From NCBI GenBank assembly GCA_963402885.1, contig OY727102.1, positions 9,362,001 through 9,426,000 of the forward strand: DNA of 64,000 nucleotides. The letters run 5' to 3'. The position numbers and the translations under genes are program-made. Below are positions 35,150-45,000 of this stretch, piece by piece; within the stretch, counting starts at the first letter, position 1; each line of letters starts with the position of its first letter. The notes under the pieces were generated by a model. It saw only the letters and a list, made by a program, of their open reading frames with translations. It was not told the DNA's origin and ran no database searches. Source of the stretch: Antedon bifida (Eukaryota > Echinodermata > Crinoidea > Comatulida > Antedonidae).

Positions 35150-35700
35150 CATAAAGCCTCAAAAAGAAGCCCATGTGCTCCTTCATTTTTAGTACTCATG
35201 GGTGGGCTTCTTTTCCACCTTGAGTTCTTTTCGAGAGCTGCTGGATTCCCGCCCGGAAAATGTTTTATCTACATGATTTGAAAAACCTTCTAATGTAAAG
35301 ATTAACAGCATCAAAATTTAACAGTGTGGCGTGTTGACCGCGAATGACTAACATATTATGTTCCCCATTATACACGTGCACAAACTCATTTGCATAACAA
35401 CCACGACGGCAAACCAAACTGTTTAAAATAGAGCTGCAAGGTCCCCGAAAATGACATCTATTATTTTTGCAAACAACATGCATAAGAATCTTCAGTACCC
35501 CACCATACTTGGGGCTGAGCAAAGACAATTTTGACAAATAGAGCTACATAGATTCCCGCCCGAAAAATGGCACTTTACATGATTTGAAATTATATGAAAC
35601 AAACTATATAAGACTGACCAGGCCAATAGAGCTTGTCCCCGGAAAGTGCACCTATTCATTGAAATATGAAATTAAATATTAAGTCTCCAGTTGGCCTACG
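35150..35700. repeat. Module S, copy 1, with a strong hairpin
   Basis: At 35165-35216 AAGAAGCCCATG faces CATGGGTGGGCTTCTT across a ~23-nt loop. The module then has CATGCATAAGAATCTTCAGT-like and GTGTTGACCGCGAATGACTA words. Near-identical copy at 37645-38200. The 90-residue frame in it is shared only because the copies are. Confidence 0.6.
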
Positions 35701-35762
35701 AGCCCACCATGTTTGGGGCAGAGCCAATAATGAAAATAGAGCCCAGAATTGCACTTATACTT

Positions 35763-35960
35763 ATTCAATTCAATTCAATTCAATTAAAACTTTTATTATC
35801 CCCATAGGGAAACTCTGTTGGCCTTTTCAAAAATACAGTACATACAAATATAAAATGGATACAGTATATAAAATATAAAATACGATAAAAGAGCCATACA
35901 AAATATACATATAAAATGCTAAAAAGTCGATTAAAATACTACAATAAATAAAACTAGCGC
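35763..35960 (-). mobile_element. Short LINE 3'-end insertion in module M
   Basis: Interrupts the CACTTATACTTATT...CTATACATAATCACC sequence that is continuous in the other M copies. On the - strand it ends with AATAAAAGTTTTAATTGAAT and a short TTGAA tandem tail, the pattern of a severely 5'-truncated LINE. It dates after the internal duplication, since only one copy has it. Confidence 0.6.
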
Positions 35961-36591
35961 ATGTCTATACTATACATAATCACCTATGATATTTATGATA
36001 TTTGGTAAAAATTCAACTATGCAGATGCGACTTCAACATTTTAGGTGGAGTTTTCTACTTTAAAAACCCGACTTCGTATATACCTATGGCCTAGCCCGGC
36101 GGCGGAATTAGTCTAAGCTTCGAGATCGGTCTGGAAATCGGCATCTTTGCAAATGTTCTATATTTGATCTTATTTCACTCTACATTAACCCCGTACAAAA
36201 ATCATCGGAGACAAACTATCTGTTTAAAACGTGTTTATTCTGGGACACACCAACTACCATAAACGTTTATTCATAACATATTACAATACAATATCTTGCA
36301 TGAATCGGACATTTCGCTACCAATGTAGCAACATTGATTAACAAAATCAAAATTCAACAGTGTGGCGTGTTGACCGCGAATTACTAACAATACCATCTTT
36401 CCCACTACACCTGCACAAACTCATTTGCATAACAACGAACGGCATACCAAACTACGGTGAGACATAAATTCTCTTCTAAACACGTAACGAAGATAATTAA
36501 TTTCTTTTTTTACATTAAAATTGAGGGCGCTAAACATAAAATTTATGAGATCAAATACATGTAGCGAAAGTCAAAAAAAAAAGTTAAAAAT

Positions 36592-36762
36592 GTGCTCTCC
36601 CTGCCTCAGCACTAAGGCCCTGCCACACCCTTGGGGTCGTTTCCACCACATCATCAACAGATGCATTGCTAGTGCCTTCTCAAGATGTGTGGTGGAAAGG
36701 GGGACGTATAATTCTGTGAACCCCAAACACAGTTGGTCGCATACCTTTAACTCTATTCCACC
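36592..36762 (-). repeat. Body of SINE-like unit V, copy 2
   Basis: As copy 1, ending in TTTTTAACTTTTTTT on the - strand. Confidence 0.65.
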
Positions 36763-36834
36763 GACCAGCGTGGGAATCGAACCCATGACATACGTGTTGT
36801 CAACACGACGCTCAGTCGCCTGAGCTAACTGGTC
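36763..36834 (-). tRNA. tRNA-Val(GAC)-like head of SINE unit V, copy 2
   Basis: Same as 34501-34572 but with one T-stem change (CCCATG for CCCACG on the + strand), which weakens the T stem. Confidence 0.5.
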
Positions 36835-36869
36835 ATTTTGGTTTTAAAAAGGTTAATATGATATTTATG

Positions 36870-37630
36870 ACGTAATGATGAATTACGTAATACACGTATA
36901 AATAGACTATTATCAACTGTTCGGTCATGTACTACTTTATGGCGTAACGGGTAATGCTCAGGTTTGAGTGCTCTCAGTATTGGGTTCGAATCTCTACGGA
37001 TATTTTTTTTTTAATTCAAAATAAATATTGTTTTTGAAAGTGAGATATATTGAGGGTTGTAAATGTCAAGACTAAACAAGTGGACCTTTTTTTAAAATCA
37101 GAAACAAAGTTGCATGGCATTATTTTTCATTGATTCATCATTCATTTCATATAAATAGACTATTATCAGCTCTTCAGCCATGTACTGATTTGTGGCGTAA
37201 CGGGTAATGCTCAGGTTTGAGTGCTCTCAGCATTGGGTTCGAACCTCTACGGATATTTGTATTTTTTTTTAATTGAAAATAAATATTGTTTTTGAAAGTG
37301 AGATATTTTGAGGGTTGTATATGTCAGGCCTAAACAAGTGAACCTTTTTTAAAATCAGAAACAAAGTTGCATGGCATTATTTTTCATTGATTCATCATTC
37401 ATTTATATAAATAGACTATTATCACCTCTTCAGCCATGTACTGATTTGTGGCGTAACGGGTAATGCTCAGGTTTGAGTGCTCTCAGCAGTGGGTTCGAAC
37501 CTCTACGGATATTTGTATTTTTTTTTTAATTGAAAATAAATATTGTTTTTGAAAGTGAGATATTTTAAACATATTAAACAAGTGGACCTTTTTAAAAATC
37601 AGAAACAAAATTGCATGGCATTATTTTTCA
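36870..37630 (+). repeat. tRNA-like tandem array T2 (three units)
   Basis: tRNA-like blocks at about 36948-37003, 37191-37255 and 37447-37510, each with the same A-box- and B-box-like words and a downstream T run. Same unit as array T1. The first block has GGTTCGAATCTC, the others GGTTCGAACCTC. Confidence 0.75.
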
Positions 37631-37644
37631 TTAAATAGACTGTA

Positions 37645-38200
37645 ATAAAGCCTCGAAAAGAAGCCCATGTGCTCCTTCATTTTTAGTACTCATGGGTGGG
37701 CTTCTGTTCCACCTTGAGTTCTTTTCGAGAGATGCTGGGTTCCCGCTCGGAAAATGTTTTATTTACATGATTTGAGCAATCTTCTAATGTAAAGAATAAC
37801 AGCATCAAAATTTAACAGTGTGGCGTGTTGACCGCGAATGACTAACATATTATCTTCTTCATAATACACGTGCACAAACTCATTTGCATAACAACCACGA
37901 CGGCATACCAAACTGTTTAAAATAGAGCTGCAAGGTCCACGAAAATGACATCTATTATTTTTGCAAACAACATGCATAAGAATCTTCAGTACCCCACCAT
38001 ACTTGGGGCTGAGCAAAGACAATTTTGACAAATAGAGCTACATAGATTCCCGCCCGAAAAATGGCACTTTACATGATTTGAAATTATATGAAACAAACTA
38101 TATAAGACTGACCAGGCCAATAGAGCTTGTCCCCGGAAAGTGCACCTATTCATTGAAATATGAAATTAAATATTAAGTCTCCAGTTGGCCTACGAGCCCA
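37645..38200. repeat. Module S, copy 2
   Basis: Second copy within the ~2.3-kb tandem unit. The same hairpin lies at about 37658-37707. There is no inverted partner in the right arm. Confidence 0.6.
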
Positions 38201-38689
38201 CCATGTTTGGGGCAGAGCTAATAATGAAAATAGAGCCCAGAATTGCACTTATACTTATACTTATTACTATACATAATCACCTATGATATTTATGATATTT
38301 GGTAAAAATTCAACTATGCAGATGCGACTTCAACATTTTAGGTGGAGTTTTCTACTTTAAAAACTCGACTTCGTATATGCCTATGGCCTAGCCCGGCGGC
38401 GGAATTAGTCTAAGCTTCGAAATCGGTCTGGAAATCGGCATCTTTGCAAATGTTCTATATTTGATCTTATTTCACTCTACATTAACCCCGTACAAAAATC
38501 ATCCGAGACAAACTATCTGTTTAAAACGTGTTTATTCAGGGACACACCAACTACCATAAACGTTTATTCATAGCATATTACAATACAATATCTTGCATGA
38601 ATCGGACATTTCGCTACCAATGTAGCAACATTGATTAACAAAATCAAAATTCAACAGTGTGGCGTGTTGACCGCGAATTAAAAAATATA

Positions 38690-39845
38690 TATATATCCGT
38701 AGAGGTTCGAACCCAATACTGAGAGCACTCAAACATGAGCATTACCCGTTACGCCACAAATCAGTACATGGCTGAAGAGCTGATAATAGTCTATTTATAT
38801 GAAATGAATGATGAATCAATGAAAAATAATGCCATGCAACTTTGTTTCTGATTTAAAAAAAAGGTCCACTTGTTTAGGCCTGACATTTACAACCCTCAAA
38901 ATATCTCACTTTCAAAAACAATATTTATTTTGCATTAAAAAAAAATACAATACAAATATCCGTAGAGGTTCGAACCCAATGCTGAGAGCACTCAAACCTG
39001 AGCATTACCCGTTACGCCACACATCAGTACATCGCTGAAGAGCTAGCTGATAATAGTCTATTTATATGAAATGAATGATGAATCAATGAAAAATAATGCC
39101 ATGCAACTTTGTTTCTGATTTAAAAAAAAGGTCCACTTGTTTAGGCCTGACATTTACAACCCTCAAAATATCTCACTTTCAAAAACAATATTTATTTTCA
39201 ATAAAAAAAAAAAATACAAATATCCGTAGAGGTTCGAACCCAATGCTGAGAGCACTCAAAAATGAGCATTGCCCGTTACGCCACAAATCAGTACATGGCT
39301 GAAGCGCTGATAATAGTCTATTTATATGAAATGAATGATGAATCAATGAAAAATAATGCCATGCAGCTTTGATTCTGATTTTAAAAAAGGTCCACTTGTT
39401 TAGGCCTGACATTTACAACCCTCAAAATATCTCACTTTCAAAAACAATATTTATTTTCAATAAAAAAAAAGAATACAAATATCCGTAGAGGTTCGAACCC
39501 AATGCTGAGAGCACTCAAACCTGAGCATTACCCGTTACGCCACAAATCAGTACATGGCTGAAGAGCTGATAATAGTCTATTTATATGAAATGAATGATGA
39601 ATCAATGAAAAATAATGCCATGCAACTTTGATTCTGATTTTAAAAAAGGTCCACTTGTTTAGGCCTGACATTTACAACCCTCAAAATATCTCACTTTCAA
39701 AAACAATATTTATTTTGAATTAAAAAAAAATATATATCCGTAGAGATTCGAACCCAATACTGTGAGCGCTCAAACCTGAGCATTACCCGTTACGCCATAA
39801 AGTAGTACATGACCGAACAGTTGATAATAGTCTATTTATACGTGT
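38690..39845 (-). repeat. tRNA-like tandem array T3 (five units, inverted)
   Basis: Blocks on the - strand at about 38696-38758, 38959-39020, 39223-39284, 39482-39543 and 39737-39798 (spacing about 255-265 bp). The number equals the sum of arrays T1 and T2. The outermost unit (39737) shares the GTAATACACGTATAAATAG flank of the first unit of T1 and T2, as expected for inverted arms. Confidence 0.75.
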
Positions 39846-39902
39846 ATTACGTAATTCATCATTACGTCATAAATATCATATTAACCTTGTTAAAACCAAA
39901 AT

Positions 39903-39974
39903 GACCAGTTAGCTCAGGCGACTGAGCGTCGTGTTGACAACACGTATGTCGTGGGTTCGATTCCCACGCTGGTC
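39903..39974 (+). tRNA. tRNA-Val(GAC)-like head of SINE unit V, copy 3
   Basis: Inverted partner of copy 1 in the right arm. Acceptor GACCAGT pairs with GCTGGTC, the B box is GGTTCGATTCC and the A box lies in TTAGCTCAGGCGACTGAG. The body continues from 39975 to a T-rich stretch near 40155. Confidence 0.55.
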
Positions 39975-40163
39975 GGTGGAATAGAGTTAAAGGTATGCGA
40001 CCAACTGTGTTTGGGGTTCACAGAATTATACGTCCCCCTTTCCACCACACATCTTGAGAAGGCACTAGCAATGCATCTGGTGATGATGTGGTGGAAACGA
40101 CCCCAAGGCTGTGGCAGGGCCTTAGTGCTGAGGCAGGGAGAGCACATTTTTAACTTTTTTTTT
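39975..40163 (+). repeat. Body of SINE-like unit V, copy 3
   Basis: Complement of the bodies at 34326 and 36592. It runs from GGTGGAATAGAGTTAAAGGT to a T tract, which could act as a polymerase III stop. Confidence 0.65.
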
Positions 40164-41059
40164 TGGCTTTCGCTACATGTATTTGATCTCATAAATTTTA
40201 TGTTTAGCGCCCTCAATTTTAATGTAAAAAAAGAAATTAATTATCTTCGTTACGTGTTTAGAAGAGAATTTATGTCTCACCGTAGTTTGGTATGCCGTTC
40301 GTTGTTATGTAAATGAGTTTGTGCAGGTGTAGTGGGAAAGATGGTATTGTTAGTAATTCGCGGTCAACACGCCACACTGTTGGATTTTGATTTCGTTAAT
40401 CAATGTTGCTACATTGACCGTAGCGAAATGTCCGATTCATGCAAGATATTGTATTGTAATATGTTATGAATAAACGTTTATGGTAGTTTGTGTGTATGGC
40501 CGCACCGTCCCAGAATAAACATGTTTTAAACAGATAGTTTGTCTCCGATGATTTTTGTATGGGGTTAATGGAGAGTGAAATAAGATCAAATATAGAACAT
40601 TTGCAAAGATGCCCATTTCCAGACCGATTTCAAAGCTTAGACTAATTCCGCCGCCGGGCTAGGCCTTAGGCATATACGAAGTCGAGTTTTTAAAGTAGAA
40701 AACTCCACCTAAAATTTCGAAGTCGCATCTGGATAGTTGAATTTTTAACAAATATCATAAATATCATAGGTGATTATGTATAGTAATAAGTATAAGTATA
40801 AGTGCAATTCTGGGCTCTATTTTCATTATTAGCTCTACCCCAACCATGGTGGGCTAGTACTGGAGACTTCATATTTAATTTCATATTTCAATGAATCAAT
40901 AGGTCCACTTTCCGGGGACACTAAATAAGTATTTAGACAAACGCAAGTTATTAAAATCACTGATATGGCTTGAAACAAATTTGTCTTTTGCATTACGGAT
41001 GGAGTAACCGACATTGAACATATATACCAAGTTTGAAATATTCTTGAATTCCAGAAGTA

Positions 41060-41660
41060 TTTTTTCTGGATGTTTTTGTATGTGACTATTTCGCTGTGCT
41101 CCACCACTGGCGCCAAATTGGATCCACTGAAGCACAATGTATTAACATACGAAAATATATTGAAACTTAATTGTGTCCACTCGGGCACAGTGTATTAACA
41201 TACGAAAAGATATTAACAGTCAGTTACTTATTTCTATTTTATATCACTGTGCTCCGCTTGAGCACAGTGTATTAACATACGAAAAGATATTGAAACTTAA
41301 GTGACTTTATTTCTATTTTATATCACTGTAGTCCATTGGCGCAAAATTGGGTACCCTTGAGCACAGTGTATTAACATACTAAAAGATATTAAAATTAAGT
41401 GACTTTATTTCTATTTTATATCACTGTGCTCCACGGACGCCAAATTTGGTCCCCTTGAGCACAGTGTATTTATACGAAAATATTGAATCTTAAGTGACTT
41501 TATTTTTATTTTATATCACTGTGCTCCCCTGGTGCCAAATTGTGTCAACTTGAGCACGGTGTTTTAACATACGAAAAGATATTATAATTTAGTGAATTTA
41601 TTTCTATTTTATATCACTGTGCTACCCTGGTGCTAAATTGGGTCCACTTGAGCAGTTACC
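41060..41660 (-). repeat. Array A (right), inverted copy
   Basis: Reverse complement of the left array, with the same GTATTAACATACGAAAAGAT and TTTATATCACTGTGCTCC words in six or so units. Differences in single units show that the arms have diverged. Confidence 0.8.
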
Positions 41661-41762
41661 GTAGTATTATTTCTATTATTGAAGTTAATAAAGGCATAAA
41701 TGGCGCTCCATAGGGAAGTAGAGAATGCTCCAGTCGTCAGAATGACGCTCTGAATATACCTC

Positions 41763-42040
41763 TCTCATTACTGAGATAACAATAAATTTCAATGTGCGCC
41801 CTCTATATACTGTAAAATTATTATTATGGGATGAATGAACTCAGAGCTTGGGTTTTGGGGTCACATTTCATCTACGACGGATCGTAGGCTAGGCTAGTTT
41901 TATTTGCTTACTTGGGATTTAGTTTTACTCTACAAAAATCACTATTTGTAGGGTAATTTTAAGCCACCATAGAGTGAATATATTTTGATCTAATGCTCTT
42001 CTTGTGAGTTTCAACAAAAAGCTATTAAATAGCTGTCAAG
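41763..42040 (+). promoter_or_regulatory. Presumed MEK 5' flank and 5' UTR
   Basis: The 278 bp between the foldback end and the MEK ATG. No TATA box at a convincing place and no clear transcription start can be read. If exon 1 is the first exon, the promoter must lie here or inside the foldback. Confidence 0.3.
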
Positions 42041-45000
42041 ATGTCCAAACCAAAGAGGAACATCAAAAACCTAACGATCACCCCTATTAATGAGCCTAAA
42101 GGAGACGACAGTAGTACGAGTGTTAATCCAGAGTAAGAGAAACTGCTCATTTGTTTGTGGTGGTCGGTTCGTCCAATTGCTATTAAATAATTACGTTCAA
42201 CAATTAGATTACTAGGCCTATATAAATAACATCATCAATAGGCTAGGCCTAGCGTAGATCATTCTGTGCATAAAGCATGATATAGGCTAGGCCTATAAGT
42301 ATATGCCTACTTAGTATTTATTTTTTAACGCATTTACCCATTTTTATTAATTTTATTCACATAGCCTAGGCCTAATACTGATAGGCCTAGCCTAGCTAGA
42401 CAGTTTTACGATGAAATCAGTCGCAATAAAATCAACTTCCGGTATTTGTATGGCGTGCCGCTAGAGCTATACTTTTGATGATATCGGTTGCGTTTGAAAT
42501 CGGTCGCGCTATTTTGTATGGATGGAGCGGGATGCATGCTATTTATGTGGATAGTTTTTATTTGGTTAATAAATATTTATTTATCAATCATTACATTTTT
42601 TGTTTATTTCACAGGTCTCGGAGAAGGACTATGTCTTTTTTTTCAAAATGGCCATTTCTAAACACGTTTAAATATTAATATATTAATAATTCACCTCTAT
42701 TTATAATATTTAATATATTAATTAATTATATATTATATACACCACCCTCTCCTTTGTTGTATTTCTTTTATTCCTGTCCACCCAGGCAGTTCTTATGGTA
42801 TGACTTTATCAGTGGCGGATCTAGGATCTGAAGAGGGGGGGTCTAGGACGGACTATGTCTTTTCAAAATGGCCATTTCTAAACACGTTTAAATATTAATA
42901 TATTAATAATTCACCTCTATATGTACTGTAATTAATATATTATATAATTATATAATATATTAATTAATTATATATTATATACACCACCCTCTCCTTTGTT
43001 GTTGTATTTCTTTTATTCCTGTCCACCCAGGCAGTTCTTATGGTATGACTTTATCAGTGGCGGATCTAGGATCTGACGAGGGGGGTCCCCCTCCCTAGCC
43101 TCAGAAAATTTTTGAAATAATAGATGCTCACACACTGTTTAATAGGCTAGAGCAACTGTTTCCATCACATTTAAAAACAAATGTTATATAATGTAAATTT
43201 AAATAAATCCTTCCTAAATACTGTACGTATCTTTTTCGATGAACTAATAATAGACTTTGATCGAAAAACACTTCAAACGAAATAAACATTTGGTAATGCG
43301 TTCTAAAGAGGGGGGGTCTAGGACGGACTATGTCTTTTCAAAATGGCCATTTCTAAACACGTTTAAATATTAATAATTCACCTCTATTTATAATATGTAC
43401 TGTAATTAATATATTATATAATTATATAATATATTAATTAATTATATATTATATACACCACCCTCTCCTTTGTTGTATTTCTTTTATTCCTGTCCACCCA
43501 GGCAGTTCTTATGGTATGACTTTATCAGTGGCGGATCTAGGATCTGACGAGGGAGGTCCCCCTCCCTAGCCTCAGAAAATTTTTGAAATAATAGATGCTC
43601 ACACACTGTTTAATAGGCTAGAGCAACTGTTTCCATCACATTTAAAAACAAATGTTATATAATGTAAATTTAAGTAAATCCTTCCTAAATACTGTACGTA
43701 TCTTTTTCGATGAACTAATAATAGACTTTGATCGAAAAACACTTCAAACGAAATAACCATTTGGTAATGCGTTACTCCGAAAATGCCTTGATAGTGCTTG
43801 TGTTGTGTACTGTTGTGTTTTGGTGGTCTGTTAACCTCAGATATATACCCTACAGCCGGGTGAATAACTCAATGTAATTTAGTATTATACAATGATTGCA
43901 GTAATCACCGTGTCTATAACACAAATCAATAAAACGCCAAATACGTCATACACTTTTTTTTGGCCGTGTACATACAAGACATTTCATGTTAATATGCCCA
44001 TGAAATAATAAAAGAACACCATGTTTCTCGTTTATTTTTATTGTTTATACTGCATACCATTATTATATAAAAAACATTCATACGCGAGAAAAAAGTTCAC
44101 GATATTACACTCCACTCTGTACAGGGGTGTAAATATACCTACGCTCGCGCTAACCGCTCGCCAATTCGCCAATGGCGACTGGAGTCTCCATTTGGCGAAA
44201 ATAATTATTGCCTCGTTCGCCAAATTGGCGAAAATACATTTCTAGGCCTAGCTTGGTCGGCGTGACTTCTTATGGGAGCGAGAATTCGCCACACTTCGGT
44301 ACTTTCTGACTCGGGTACACTTTTTACCACAACAGCATTTTATGTGACGACGTCACGATCGCCGTGTTCATTTTTTTAGTTCTGTTTAAACATCGATGAC
44401 GTTTTAATGACACACAGTTAATGTGATTGGTTCGTGGCCGGCCGTCGTCGACGTGATATGATGAGCGAATATAAGGGGAAGTCCCTATTCTTCGACGTAG
44501 AAAATGAACTTCGAGAAGAAAATGTAAACAGAAACATGTGGACGAATACTTCCGTAAACGAGGCTGTTCTGTTATTTAAAAAGGGGAATTTTAAATTTAA
44601 CAAAGTAATTACCTCAATAGTATAATGTTAACATGTTTAATTTTATTTCCCTTTCGATTATTCTAACCGAAAGTTGCGCTTTAAATTGAATAGCTAAGAA
44701 ACAGCGTATACTGCAACGGCAACCATGGCCAAAGCGCGTTTCGGCCGCCTACATAGAATGGGTTACGGCCGCTGCATAGCAAATTCAAAGCTTCTTAAAT
44801 TTCTGCGGTACATTTCTTGTTTTATAGATAGATAGATTGATAAATATTCCAATTATTAAATAATTTAATAAATCGGTAAAATTGACGTTTCGAAGCAAAT
44901 ATTCCATGATGAGAGGCGACATTTTTCGACATGCCTCGTGTGCGGCGAAGACTAGTTCAGAAAGTGGAACAGTCCACTGCGGGGGTTATCCAATCATTAA

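Larger units (their letters stand above)
32745..41762. mobile_element. Giant foldback element (9 kb) with tRNA-like arrays
   Basis: The outer ends are inverted: GAGGTATATTCAGAGCGTCA at 32745 and its complement ending at 41762. Inverted similarity continues inward through matching modules. Module order on the left is: 97-bp array A, module M, module P (33835), SINE-like V, tRNA-like array T, hairpin module S, then M-P-V-T-S-M-P again (P copies at 33835, 36089 and 38387, a ~2.3-kb period). On the right, inverted: T, V, P, M, A. No transposase, reverse transcriptase or other protein domain is visible, and open frames within it are by-products of repeated modules. It resembles a non-autonomous foldback transposon that gained internal duplications. 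It ends about 280 bp before the MEK start codon. Confidence 0.75.

Noticed and set aside
39951..40316. Open frames of 70-121 codons repeated in the giant foldback arms (also 36521-36823, 39914-40216, 35265-35537, 37759-38031)
   Set aside because: They overlap the tRNA-like head and SINE-like body on both strands. Their similarity to each other comes from the DNA repeat, and no protein family fits.
44434..44625. Transposase N-terminal exon of a hAT element
   Set aside because: Basic start MAGRRRRD looked possible, but no zinc finger or later hAT motif can be read in the region.
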